Position numbers and translations under genes: made by a program
The notes under the pieces: model-generated
Told to the model about the DNA's origin: nothing
Database searches by the model: none
The model's input: the letters and a program-made list of their open reading frames with translations, nothing else
DNA from: Nilaparvata lugens
Lineage: Eukaryota; Arthropoda; Insecta; Hemiptera; Delphacidae
Direction of reading: 5' to 3'
Length of the DNA stretch: 64,000 nucleotides
Assembly: GCF_014356525.2 (NCBI RefSeq)
Contig: NC_052511.1
Coordinates: forward strand, 50,607,607-50,671,606
Part shown: piece after piece, positions 43,669 to 54,617 of the stretch
Layout of the letters: each line of letters starts with the position of its first letter
How positions within the stretch are numbered: position 1 is the stretch's first letter

Positions 43669-44600
43669 CTATAGCAGGTAACTCGTGCTCTGCAATGGTC
43701 TAATTAATTAGATACTTGTGATGCATAATATTTTTAGAATTTGTTCTGCCTAAAGTATACACTGTTTGTAAAATTATGTTATGTTTTTGAGTTATAAGTT
43801 TTTTCTTGTATTTTTGTTATATGCAAAATAAAAGCCAATTTGATTTGATTTGATTTGACTTGACAGACTGAGAACTTGTTCTAATGAAATCTTGAAGAAT
43901 TTGAAATAGGCCTATAACCATCATCGGTAAACTAAGAATCTATAATATGCCAAATTTTAAGTTAATCAGTTGAGTAGTTCAGACGTGATGATGTGTCATT
44001 CGAGAATTTCCTATCCCGTATATGTATCCTTTATAATATTGCATACTTGCAAGTAGACCATGCTCTGCAATGGTCTAATTGATTAGAAACTTAACAAACT
44101 GAGAACTCGACCTAATAAAATCTTGAAGAATTTGAAATAGGCCTATAACTATCTTCGGTAAATTGGGAATCTATATGCAAAATTTCAAGTTAATCAGTCC
44201 AGTAGTTCAGACGTGATTATGCGTCATTTTTGAATTTCTTATCGAGTTCGTGAATCCTTTATAATATTGCATACTAGCAAGCTACTTTGCTCTGCAATTG
44301 TCTAATTAATTAGAATCTTGAACAACTGAGAACTTGTCGTAATGGAATGTTGAACAGGGTTATAACTATCTTCGGTAAATTGGGAATTTATATGCAAAAT
44401 TCCAAGTTAGTCAGTTGAGTAGTTCAGACGTGATGATGCGTCATTCATGAATTTCCGATCCCGTACGTGTTTCCTTTATAATATTGCATACTAGCAAGTA
44501 ACTCATGCTCTGCAATGATCCAATCGATTGGAAATTTAATAAACTGAAAACTTGAGCCAATAAAATCTTGAAGAATTTGACAATATCTTCCGATTGTTAC
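43664..44600 (+). repeat. 220-bp tandem repeat F, four units
   Basis: CTGCAATGGTCTAATTAATT landmarks at 43690, 44072, 44292 and 44510; spacing 220 and 219 bp for the last pairs. The first interval is enlarged by the insert at 43745. A single unit sits at 20204-20410. Confidence 0.9.
43745..43858 (+). mobile_element. retroelement 3' end with (TTTGA)n tail, nested in F
   Basis: Ends AAAATAAAAGCCAATTTGATT and a TTTGA tail; F sequence resumes at CTTGACAGACTGAG. Confidence 0.6.
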
Positions 44601-44947
44601 CATTTAGATGTATCATTCAAAATCCCTCTGAGCGTATTTTTGTGCTCTACAATCTGAGATCAGGTAGAGCTCTCTATCTCATATAGATTTCCAGGTACAC
44701 CTGACAAAAATGTTCCTTGTATTGTGAAAAAAACACCTAATTTCCAGCTTCAACCATCATCACCAACTACATTGTCCTCACATTGATATTTCGAACAATG
44801 ACATAAGTTCATGAGATTATGTTCTATGAGAATCACCCGTTAGATGCACTTCATTTCAGTATTTTCTAGTGGAGAGGCGCGTTCAAGGACACCTCAAGGA
44901 TCAAAATTTCAAAATCTTATAACTTTTGACACAATGCTCAGATTTCA

Positions 44948-45056
44948 AGTCAAATTTGGTCGAAAAATGGGAAATTCTTGGCCATTTTTTGTGTATTGGA
45001 ATATGGGCTTGAGTACACTCAACAATAAATTTCCCATTTTTCGACCAAATTTGACT
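44948..45056. repeat. perfect 29-bp inverted repeat
   Basis: AGTCAAATTTGGTCG-AAAAATGG... at 44948-44976 is the exact reverse complement of 45028-45056, with a 51-base spacer. No flanking duplication seen. Confidence 0.9.
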
Positions 45057-45179
45057 TATGATGCATGATTTTGAACCGCCTTGACTAGCATGTAGTAGTT
45101 TCAGTTTTTTTTTTTGGAAATTAACATAAATTAATTCTATTTCATTACATTATTTTAATTCTCAAAAATTCTATTCCAG

Positions 45180-45212
45180 GTGAGTCCTGGACCATCAATA
45201 GACCAGCAGTGG
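45180..45212 (+). CDS. putative 33-nt microexon or recursive splice site
   Basis: Acceptor TTCTATTCCAG ends at 45179 and donor GTAAGTAG starts at 45213. The 33 nt between read VSPGPSIDQQW in phase 0. The exon itself opens with GTGAGT, so the junction CAG|GTGAGT also fits a recursive (ratchet) splice point, where a spliced acceptor regenerates a donor. The phase agrees with the candidates at 13982 and 15362, about 30 kb upstream. The protein is not recognised. Confidence 0.4.
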
Positions 45213-45316
45213 GTAAGTAGCCTACTTTATAACACTAATCATAAGATCACTTTAGATCATAGATTATCTTCATTCCAATTCCTCAAGTAATGATGAAACC
45301 GACAATCTTGTTATAG

Positions 45317-45741
45317 TGTTTCTTTTATTCAGGGCTACTCTTGAACATAAATAAAATATAAATCAAGGGTAGGCGCACACCAGTCAGTCAAGACAAGACA
45401 AGACATGATCAGTCACAATTCTTCACATAGTTGCTTATGAGAAGACATGTCTAATTGCAATGACTGATCAGTGTGAGTTGCGTAATGATATGCAATAATG
45501 TGAAGTATTGTGACTAAACGTGTCTGATCATATCTTGTCTTATCTTGACTAACTGGTGTGCGCCTAGCCTAAGTACCTTTTTAAAATTGTTTAGTCACAA
45601 CATGCTTCAGATATATGATGTCATTTTCAATATTTTATTTTCCAATCATTTGATAATAATTATAAATGACATCATATAGCTGACACAATCTTGTCACTAA
45701 ACAATTTAAAAAAGGTACTTAGATTTCTAATTTTTATTTAT
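45317..45741. mobile_element. short, array-free relative of the satellite element
   Basis: A perfect 13-bp direct repeat AATCTTGTTATAG lies at 45304-45316 and 45742-45754. Left part AGGGCTACTCTTGAACATAA matches 33564 onward. Arms CTAAGTACCTTTTTAAAATTG and mirror lead to ATATGATGTCATTTTCA and AAATGACATCATATAG. A family T MITE is nested at 45366-45570. Confidence 0.7.
45366..45570. mobile_element. Tc1-type MITE (family T), copy 4, nested
   Basis: GGGTAGGCGCACACCAGTC at the left, ACTGGTGTGCGCCTAGCCT at the right. It sits where the satellite element reads AATCTAAGT. The left TA is eroded to CA. Confidence 0.85.
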
Positions 45742-45768
45742 AATCTTGTTATAGATTACTGTGTGAAA

Positions 45769-46045
45769 CCATAGAGAAACAATAGCGTAAGTAGATATCG
45801 CCCGGTATAGGGCGTTTATGTTGCAACTTTTACTGTTATCTCAAGCCGATAATTTTATTGTCGATTATTGTAGATTTTTACTGTTTTGTTGGGGTGAAAG
45901 TTTACGAGTATGAGAGACGACTACGAGCGTCACACAGCTTCACGGGAAAGAACTATGTGGACTATCGGCTTGAGATAACAGTAAAAGGTGCGACATAAAC
46001 GTCCTATACCATGGAATATATATTTACGCTATTGTTTCTCTATGG
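45769..46045. mobile_element. 5-bp-TSD MITE (family V), copy 2
   Basis: CCATAGAGAAACAATAGCG and mirror, with TGAAA at 45764-45768 and 46046-46050. Confidence 0.92.
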
Positions 46046-46049
46046 TGAA

Positions 46050-46545
46050 ACGACCAGTATTTTCCCAACTAAAGACTGTACACCCTTTTAAGAGAAAATG
46101 TGTTCCAATTCCCTCGACTTTTCCTAAAAACTAACTTCCGTGAAGATCTGCACCGGAAACTACCGAACATCAACTTTTCTCACGAGACTAGAGGACCCTG
46201 TCACAACACACAACTTTTGAAAGATATTTCCCATTTCGCTGCAAAATAGGTTCCGCTAAGATGTCTCCGGAGATTCAAGACATGACAATGTTCATTTCAT
46301 GACAATGTTCACTCCATGAGAAAGATGACTTCATGACAATGTTCACTTCATGACCGTGATGAGCTCTTATTCTGAGTGTCATAAGAAAAAGGATGCCATT
46401 TATTTTATATAAATAGTGGAGTTGTCACACTGCTTTCAGCGGAGAGTTGTGCTTCTTGTGTAAATATTTTCCAACATCGTTCTCTCTTTCTCTGGCGGGT
46501 GATGACTCTCTGTTTCCGTGGGAAAGAAATTGAGGAAACTGGAGC
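46050..46545. other. unique sequence with a short repeat
   Basis: CATGACAATGTTCA recurs three to four times in 46280-46350. No gene recognised. Confidence 0.45.
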
Positions 46546-46547
46546 AT

Positions 46548-46585
46548 TAAGGTGCGTACAGATTTACGCGCCGCGAACATACGCT
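46548..46585. mobile_element. family K MITE left end only
   Basis: AAGGTGCGTACAGATTTACG then CGCCGCGAACAT, followed by unrelated sequence; the same motif recurs intact at 46759. Confidence 0.6.
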
Positions 46586-46758
46586 CTTACGTTGAGATTT
46601 AGGATTTACTCTACATTTAATTTGAAGTTGATATTTTTCTTAATAATTCTTACACCTTTTTCCATTTTTAATTCCTACAGTCACATAATTTGTTGGATTT
46701 TTCTACAGATACAGACGTGCTCCAATCATCTATATTTGACCAAGCGAAGTGAGGTGTT

Positions 46759-46925
46759 AAGGTGCGTACAGATATTCGCGCCGCGAACATGAGCAATTCA
46801 CTTTTAATCAGCTGATGCCAAGCTTTATATATCTGTATCTTACCGTTTCTGTAAAAATACAGATATAATCAGCTGATAAAAAGTGAATTGCTCATGTTCG
46901 CGGCGCGTATATCTGTACGCACCTT
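46759..46925. mobile_element. family K MITE, intact reference copy
   Basis: AAGGTGCGTACAGATATTCG and its mirror TATATCTGTACGCACCTT; inner arms CATGAGCAATTCACTTTT and mirror, AATCAGCTGAT on both sides. This uninterrupted copy shows the original structure of the split copies at 54618 and 60124. Confidence 0.88.
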
Positions 46926-46964
46926 CAGGTACAATATAATAGATTGTAAGATGTTGAACAGTAA

Positions 46965-47118
46965 GGCCCGGTGGCACAACAACCGGTTAAATTTTAATCG
47001 CGATTAATTTCACGAGAACCAATCACAGAAGGCTTTTTTGAAAAGACGGCTTCTCTGATTGGTTCTCGTGGAATTAATCACGGTTAATTAATTCAACCGG
47101 CTTTTGTACAACCGGCAC
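46965..47118. mobile_element. long-TIR MITE (family P), copy with TAA flanks
   Basis: GGCCCGGTGGCACAACAACC at the left, TGTACAACCGGCAC at the right, TAA at 46962-46964 and 47119-47121. A 3-bp TAA duplication suggests PIF/Harbinger mobilisation. Confidence 0.8.
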
Positions 47119-47121
47119 TAA

Positions 47122-48800
47122 GTGAAGGACAGTTTGACAAGGAGGAGATAGTATAGAGAATATGTTTATTGAATCAAAATAATTTACCTTAAAAACCGTG
47201 ATTGATGATAATAGTAGAGTTGATAATAATAATTCATGTTGAAAATGATAGGTTAGAATGATTATAAAAGTTGTTGAGTTCTCAGCTACTCTGTGGCTAT
47301 TGGATGACACTTTTCGAGACTAACTTTTGTAAGGAAAGATGTGAGGAAAGAATGTATCAGATTATCAGTTTCAAGATTCGTTGGAATATGTCTTAAAGTA
47401 CAATAAGAGAAGGATGAAGAATATAAGTAAGAGGATGGAAAAAGAGGTGTAGGTAGAGAAAGAGTGACAGAGCAGAGGTATTAGAGATTGAAGGAGAAAA
47501 GATAAGAGAGAATATGAAATATTAAAAAAAGTATTAGTAGAATAGAGAATAGGATAGTAGATTATAGGTGTTGAAGAGAGAAATTGGTAGAGCAGAAAGA
47601 GTGGAATATATTGTTGAAATGACTCATATGCATATTAATGGACGAGAGACTTCAAGAGAATTATAAAAAATGACTAATTATAAAAATTATGAAAACTGCA
47701 AAAAGAACTTGGGTGTTCTTTGTGAGAAAATATTTTTGACAACTGGTGGGATTTTGAGCTCTCGTATCAGTCCAAATCAAATCAATAGGCTTTCATTAGT
47801 TTGAATTCATCTTGGAATATTTATAGGTTGAAGCAATGTAGAGATACCTAATGTAGAGAATACTAGATACCTAAGGTCGAAACATAGATAAGAATAGAGA
47901 TCCATCTTTTCTCCACGGTTGAAGTACATATAAGAACGAGTGGAATTTTGATAGTATTATATTATGTTTCAAAACGGAACGCTGGGAGGTAATATCGTGT
48001 CCAATAGAGAAATTTGGAGAAAGAAGAATGGGAGAGAAATGTAAATTGATGATGATGATAAAGGAGGGAAGAAAATTGACAAAGAATCTAGAAATAAGAA
48101 AATAGAAGGAAGGAAAGTGAATGATAATGGGAGATATTTTAGTGAAAAGAATGAAACAGAGAAGAAGAAAAATGATAAGTGGAGATAAATGATGATAAAG
48201 TACGAAAGGAAATTGAGTGGGAAAATCTAGAAGAAAATAGAAGAGAGGAGAGAGAAAAAGAAGAAAAGCAGAAGACGATGAAAAGAAAAGGCTATGTAAT
48301 GTTGACATCTAATGAGCTATTTTCGCAGTATATACGCGGCTCCCATCCCGACTTGATGCGCTTTCATTATTATATTTGTCTTGTCAGCGAAATTTTCTCT
48401 CGGCAGGCAGGAAATTAAATTTCGACACAATTGTTGCGGCGTGACTGCCGCCAAAATGGCTCACCTTTCCTATATTTCACAATCTCCTGCTGATATAAAT
48501 CAGCTGTCGTCAAAATCATCACAAAAGTAGGTTTGTTGTGATGCCTGTATATTGTGATTGAAGAAGACATTGAATTTGATGATATTATTATATAGAAAAC
48601 ATTGAATATTATCAGGACCTCCCAAATACTATTGAGGAGGTCCTTATATTATGTTGGTATTACAATCATGGAATATATTGAATTTGATGTTGGTATTATA
48701 TAGAAACCATTGTATTCGATGATACTATTATATATATAAGAAAACTTTGAATTCGATGTCAGTATTATAGAAAACATTGAATTTGATATTGTTGGACTAT
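47122..48800. other. unique, purine-leaning sequence
   Basis: 47330-48290 is rich in GA-type purine stretches. TGAATTTGATG and TATTATATAG motifs recur loosely at 48540-48790. Frames on both strands show no domain. Confidence 0.4.
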
Positions 48801-48803
48801 CAT

Positions 48804-48965
48804 CATAGGGAAAAGATAACATAAGAAGATATGCCATGGTATAGGGCGTCTATTTTCCATATTTTCAATGTTAGCTCAAGCCTATAGTCCTAGTAGTTAT
48901 TTTTTGTAGAGCTATGTGACGCTGATGGTTGTCTCTCATACTGTGCCGTTCTTACCCGACCAAAA
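48804..48965. mobile_element. 5-bp-TSD MITE (family V), 3'-truncated copy
   Basis: CATAGGGAAAAGATAACATAA then CCATGGTATAGGGCGTC, matching the V left half; it ends at CCGACCAAAACAATC where the 22-bp array starts. Confidence 0.7.
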
Positions 48966-49128
48966 CAATCTTGAATGGGAAATAAACAATCTTGAATGAA
49001 AAATAAACAATCTTGAATCAAAAATAATCAATCTCGAATGAAAAATAAACAATCTTGGATGAAAAATAAACAATCTTCAATTAAAAATAAACAGTCTTGA
49101 ATCAAAAATAGACAATCTTGAATCATCA
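48966..49128. repeat. 22-bp minisatellite, about 7 units
   Basis: Units of AATCTTGAATGAAAAATAAAC or close variants (CAAAAATA, GGATGAAA). Confidence 0.95.
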
Positions 49129-49277
49129 TTTAAGATGGCTTGCATCTGTACAGTGAGTGTTATTAAACGAGTTATTTATCCATATAAAGACTTTAAGTAC
49201 CTTTTTATTGAAAAAAATGAATTATTTTTCCTCCACCTACTGTCTAAAGAGCCTACTTCACTCCCTGAAACATAATA

Positions 49278-49553
49278 CCTTAGAGAAACAATAGCGTAAG
49301 AAGATATCTCATGGTATAGGGCGTTTATGTTGCAACTTTACTGTTATCTCAAGCCGAATACTGTCAATTATTGTAGATTTTTACTGTTTTGTTGGGGTGA
49401 GAGTGTACGAACTGCACAATATGAGAGACTACCAGTGTCACACAGCTTAACGGGAGAGAACTACGTGGACTATCGGCTTGAGATAACAGTAAAAGTTGCG
49501 ACATAAACGTCCTATACCATGGGATATCCACTTACGCTATTGTTTCTCTATGA
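49278..49553. mobile_element. 5-bp-TSD MITE (family V), copy 3
   Basis: CCTTAGAGAAACAATAGCG and mirror, with TAATA at 49273-49277 and 49554-49558. Confidence 0.92.
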
Positions 49554-49559
49554 TAATAC

Positions 49560-50800
49560 TAGTGTCACTTTTTTCGCTCTCGGTAGGAAAAAACAGAAAA
49601 ACTCCCTAGAGCGTAAAAGTAACTCCATTCAAATATCATGGGAAGCATCTCTATTTTAAAAACCTACATTTGAAATAGGTTAGAAGGTCTAAGCTCAGAT
49701 GAGGAAGCATATAGAGTCCTCAACCAGACATTTGATCATTATATGAAATATATGTTTCATGCTAAAATCATTACAAACTTCATATCAGTATACTATAGAA
49801 ATGTATAAATATTTTTCTTTATATTCCATGTTGTTCAAAATATCAATCAACGAATATTCCTCAATAACTAATCAAATTTGGAAACTGGAAACTGCATCAT
49901 AGTGTTGTAGTCGAGTCGGCGGCCATTGTTGTTACAACTTTTGCCGACAGATAGCGCTGTCGGCGGTGAACTGTGTGATTACAAGACAGCTTATGTTATG
50001 TTGTAACACATTTTACTGGTCACGTGAGTTTTTAAAAATTATTTTATTTGCAGTTTTTACAAAAATGTAAGTGGAGGAAAAATGTGTGTACATCACGAAT
50101 GAAAAATGTTTTTTGTCCCTCAGGAAAATTGTTGCCCTCGGCTTCGCCTCGGGCTTCATACTTCTCCCTCAGGGAGAAAAAACAGTACTTTTCACTCTAG
50201 ATATACAAATTTCCTTGTTGATTTTACCTTGAAAATGACCTATGGACGAAGCTGGTCGTTGAAATATTTTAAAGTTTCTAATAAAAGGGTGGACTACTAA
50301 AAGTTTTTTTATTGTTTTTATTTAAATGAAGTAGCCCCTATGAGCGAAGTGATTTTATTTACCCATTTATTTTGTAAAAGCATGACTCAGATCTCAATAT
50401 TCAACAATGACATCCTTCCCGGGACATAAAGAACGGTGGGGACAATCCACAGAATACAAATCCAGGCGATATTCACGGCAAAAAAGGTCCAATTGTGTCA
50501 CAGTCAACTACCGAATGAATTCGACTGATATCGATTGAGGAAGTTCAATTGTGACTCATGAATGACTTCCGATATCGAGGGTGGTAAATTGAGTTGTGAC
50601 CAAGACTTGGTGAATAGAATAGGTTGTAACACCCTCTTTACGGCGGCTTTGGGAATATTGGGTGAGAATAATTATCGGGAATATCAATGGAGAGTACTTT
50701 GAAAGAATGTGGTGTGTCTGGAATGAAAAAATAGCATAAACCCTCCATTTACAGTTTCATTGTAAGAATAACACGTTGTAATATTGATGTTATATAACAC
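49560..50800. other. mostly unique sequence
   Basis: A hairpin CCCTCGGCTTCGCCTCGGG lies at 50132-50154, in the style of Helitron 3' hairpins, but I cannot define an element. CGGCGGCCATTG and GCGCTGTCGGCGG near 49918 are GC-rich islands. No gene recognised. Confidence 0.4.
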
Positions 50801-50804
50801 TAGG

Positions 50805-51164
50805 ACCGGTTTTCGAGCTCGAGATTTAGGTAAGTTCTAGACTTTAAACAGCTGGATTCAGAAAATTAGCTCTACAAAACATGACGTATTTGCAGTAAAG
50901 ATAGTTGCAGTAAAATAAATCTAATTTTCTCATTTCAAGAATTTAGAAACGTTTTTCCTTGATGAAATGAAACATTCCTAAATGATTCGAATTAGCTGAA
51001 ACTTTACACTATTTTCTCCTTATTTTATTTTGTGTTCAGTTTTGTATTTTTTCGAAATTCAATTTGAACGTGACTTTGACTATGAATACGACTACGCCCC
51101 GTTTCAGAAAGCCAATTTTCTGACTCCAGCTGTTTAAAGTCTAGAACTTAGGAAACCGACCCTA
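50805..51164. mobile_element. TIR element R, about 360 bp
   Basis: Left GACCGGTTTTCGAGC then AAGTTCTAGACTTTAAACAG; right arm CAGCTGTTTAAAGTCTAGAA then GGAAACCGACCCTA. Inner TCAGAAAATTAGCT mirrors AGCCAATTTTCTGA. Confidence 0.75.
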
Positions 51165-52155
51165 TCCTATTACATTGATCAAACAATTTCTGTATATTTA
51201 TATCTGGTTATTTTATATCTGATAATTTTTTCTGGTTATTTTTATATCTGGTTATTTATGTTCAACGGATCTCGAAAACGGCTCTGAAGATCTTCACGAA
51301 ATTTGGAACATAGTGTGTTTATGATATAAAAATTCGATTGCACTAGGTCTCATCTCTGAGAAAACTCGCTGAAGGACATTAAAAGGATAATTCATCCTTG
51401 GAAGAACAGATGTCTGTATAATTTCGTCATCTGTCGATAGCAGAAGATGCATGTGCCTAAGATCAGCTGTGTAATCATTCAATCAGTTTACCGTATCTTG
51501 CAAGAAATATTATTATAGAGAAACGATAGCATGAGTAGATATCTCATGGTATAGGGCTTTCTGTCGCAACTTTCACTTTTATCCCAAGCCAATAGTTCAC
51601 ATAGTTCTTTCCTATGCAGCTGTGTGACGCTGGTGTCTCCCAAATTGTGCCGTTCATACACTATCACTCCCAAAACAGTGAAAATGACAATAATCGACAG
51701 TAATCGGCTTGAGATAACAGTAAAAGTTGCGACATAAATTCCCTATACCATGGGATATCTACTTACGCTATTGTTTCTCTATGATATTATCTAGAAATTT
51801 TATCAAAATAATCGATTTGTTGACATGACATGGTTCATCACTATAATTAGAGTATATCATTATATTCAAAGTTAATCATTATTTTACAGTTTTAAAGTTA
51901 TTAGTGAGTGTTATTTTGTTATTCAATGTGGTTTGTGAACAATCTGTTCTGTTTTTAAATATTCTGACTCAAAATTGGACCTGAATTCAAGTGTATGAAA
52001 CGTAACCCACTTTTTGGACCATTTATGGTGTATAAATAAAAATTCGGGGTGGAAACAGTTTTGGGCTGTGCCTGTTTGTCCTTCCCCAATCATTTTAAAT
52101 AATTGTGTTCTGTTTATCAATATATAATAACGAGCAAAGCTCGGTGCCCCGATAT
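51165..52155 (+). mobile_element. Helitron-like element (family C), full-length
   Basis: Host A then TCCTATTACATTGATCAAAC at the left; ends GAGCAAAGCTCGGTGCCCC then GATAT. Interior GGATCTCGAAAACGGCTCTG and GGACATTAAAAGGATAATTC match 60240-60662 in reverse. The family V MITE at 51513 is nested. The terminus lacks a standard CTRR, so the Helitron label is tentative. Confidence 0.65.
51513..51784. mobile_element. 5-bp-TSD MITE (family V), copy 4, nested
   Basis: TTATAGAGAAACGATAGC and mirror, with TATTA at 51508-51512 and 51785-51789. Confidence 0.9.
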
Positions 52156-52165
52156 TATTTGTTTA

Positions 52166-52197
52166 AGATCAATTTATTATTTATTTATTTATTTATT

Positions 52198-52244
<47 letters not shown>

Positions 52245-52258
52245 TTATTTATTCATTT

Positions 52259-52298
<40 letters not shown>

Positions 52299-52403
52299 TT
52301 ATTTATTATTTATTTATTTATTTATTTATTATTTATTATTTATTTATTAGTTATTTATTTATTTATTTATTTTTTATTTAGTTATTTATTTATTTATTTA
52401 TTT

Positions 52404-52435
<32 letters not shown>

Positions 52436-52452
52436 TTATTTATTATTTATTT

Positions 52453-52492
<40 letters not shown>

Positions 52493-52513
52493 TTATTTAT
52501 TTATTTATTTATT
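52166..52513. repeat. (TTTA)n microsatellite, about 350 bp
   Basis: TTTA tetramers with recurrent one-base-shorter TTATTATT interruptions; begins 10 bp after the family C end. Confidence 0.97.
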
Positions 52514-52514
52514 C

Positions 52515-52980
52515 GTCTTAAATAATTTTAACTTAAGAATTTCAATAACAGAGCCAGGTTTCACACGTGTCACAGTTCAGCTGAAGATGTTGCTATGGGA
52601 CCTGGTTCTGTAATAAAAATGAATTAATTTTCGAATAAATTCAAGTGGTATTGACAACATCAACAACTTATTCTTTTAATTATGGAGAAATATCAAAACA
52701 TCTCCTCATTACCATACAATCAAATTACATTTTTATTCACAAGATGAAGCAAATATCTTCCAAACAAGACATTTTTCCTCCGTCCTCATAGATTCTATTG
52801 GATTGAACATAGCTTATCATACACATGATGAACATATGTGTTTGTCAAGCTCCGTTTAATCTGATAGAATCTATAAGAACGGAAAATAAACATTTTGTCA
52901 ATAACTTTGGTGTAAACGCAGCTGTAGATTTATAAACCAATACAATAATCGAATAGTGTAACCAAGAAAAAATAGAGAGA
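52515..52980. other. unique sequence with a family-B interior fragment
   Basis: 52795-52930 (ACACATGATGAACATATGTG, AATAACTTTGGTGTAAACGC) matches 5091-5230. No gene. Confidence 0.5.
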
Positions 52981-52984
52981 ATAG

Positions 52985-53085
52985 AATATGATAGAATAGA
53001 ATGACTGACTTTTTTTTGACCTAGGAGGGCGAAGTTAGAGCGCAGACGGCCCTCTCTTACACTTCACCCTCACAAGATAGAGAGA
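52985..53085 (-). mobile_element. family J retroelement end
   Basis: Reverse copy: tail AGAATAGAATATGATAGAAT at the left, then AGGAGGGCGAAGTTAGAGCG and AGACGGCCCTCTC. Confidence 0.75.
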
Positions 53086-53089
53086 AAGA

Positions 53090-53620
53090 TAGAGGATAGT
53101 GATAGCTAGTAGAGGTTAAAAAACACGAATTGGTTGACAATTTAAATTTGTGTTTTTCATTATTGAAACGTATCACAACATCACATACAACACTACGGTA
53201 ATAGCAGAGAGAAGTCAGTACTTCTCTCCTTATCTCTGGTAATAGTGAAATATATGGAGGGCATCGTGAAGAGAGAAAAAGGAATAGGAACAAGAAGAAA
53301 GAAGAACAGAGAAAAGTGTTGGAGAAGGGATTAAGGAAAGAGATATCATCATAACATTGTAAGTATTCATTAGTCTATAGTTTTTCCATTTACATATTTG
53401 TTTTATTATCTTTCACACTTGTTTTCTTGTTTTCTTATTTTCTACTAAAAGTACATTTTGTTATCTTGGCGAATCTGTTGCTTAATCCGCCATTTTGTGA
53501 CACTGTTGAGTGGGAGGAGACTGTCTAGCTGGGCCAATGGCAGGTGTTCATGCCCTTGACCAATATAGCATTACTAGCCCACTAGTATAAATTCTGCTGC
53601 TCTTGTATTTAGCTTTAGTT
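53090..53620. other. unique sequence with a TATA-like block
   Basis: GGGCCAATGGCAGGTG at 53532 and ACTAGTATAAATTCTGCTG at 53581 resemble CCAAT and TATA elements just upstream of the D fragment, perhaps a terminal-repeat promoter. Inference only. Confidence 0.3.
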
Positions 53621-53624
53621 TATT

Positions 53625-53751
53625 AGAGATTGACAATGGTGTAATAACCGAGACCGGTCTTTCTAAGTATAAATAAATCTGTTTTTTCACAATTTTTTAG
53701 TCTTTTCCATTCAATATGAATAATTACCACAATATCAACTTCTCAACTACA
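53625..53751 (-). mobile_element. element D arm with hammerhead-like core
   Basis: ATTGACAATGGTGTAATAACC then GAGACCGGTCTTTC; continues to AACTTCTCAACTACA. It abuts a family B CTAG end at 53752. Confidence 0.65.
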
Positions 53752-54157
53752 CTAGTAGTTCTGTGAACAGTAGACCTCACGCAGTATTCTCATCCACAAG
53801 TACCTGATTGAAACTATAGACCTTATGGAAATATAGCGATAGACTGGCTTCTCCACACATCTGTGTAATCACTTGTCAGCTGATTTATGATGAATAATTT
53901 TATAGTCTGATTTTTACTCTAATATTTGCGTATGAAGGAGGCTCCTTTTTCTTTATATTATCCTTGAAATGCAAAATTTCCAAAAACCTTGTATATAGGT
54001 CGACGCGCAATTAAAAAAAAGGAACATACCTGTCAAATTTCATGAAAATCTATTACCGCGTTTTGCCGTAAATGCGCAACATAATTATAAACATTTAAAC
54101 ATTAAGTGAAATGCCAAACTGTCGACTTGAATCTCAGACCTCACTTCGCTCGGTCAA
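53752..54157 (-). mobile_element. Helitron-like element (family B), short copy
   Basis: Minus strand starts TTGACCGAGCGAAGTGAGG (54157) and ends with the GTTCACAGAAC hairpin and CTAG (53755-53752). Compared with 4712-5614 about 500 bp of the interior is missing. Confidence 0.75.
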
Positions 54158-54354
54158 CAAAAAGCGAAAAGTGAAAGAGCAGGAGGTTGAGAAAATAAAG
54201 ATGCAGTGGATAAAAATACTCATAGAGAAGCTGGGTTACCAATGAACAAGGAACAACACGAAATGTGTGGAACGGTGGACACAATAGCAACCGTTGCTGA
54301 GGTGAAATGATAAAACTTTGGCGGCAATTTCTGTGTTGACACTCTCTCTTTCCC

Positions 54355-54590
54355 AACAGTTGAACACCTTTCTCTACAGTTGAACCTCTCTTTCTTGCGT
54401 CTCTGCAGTTGAACCTCTCTTTTTCTATAGTAAAAACCCTCTTTGTCTACAGTTTTACCACTCTTTCTCCACATAAATTCCTCTCTTCCTCGTTTCTCTA
54501 CAGTTAGACCTCTCTTTCTATTTAGTAGAACCTCTTTTACTTCACAGTTTGACCTCTCTTTGTTTACAGTCAGATTTCCATTGAAACAAT
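54355..54590. repeat. degenerate tandem repeat of about 25 bp
   Basis: CTACAGTTGAACCTCTCTTT recurs with changes about nine times. A 128-codon minus-strand frame across it is an artefact. Confidence 0.8.
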
Positions 54591-54617
54591 ACACACAAAC
54601 ATGCACCGTAAGACAAC

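Noticed and set aside
54220..54606. 128-codon minus-strand frame rich in R/K/E
   Set aside because: It follows the 25-bp degenerate tandem repeat CTACAGTTGAACCTCTC; no domain, and units diverge without regard to frame.
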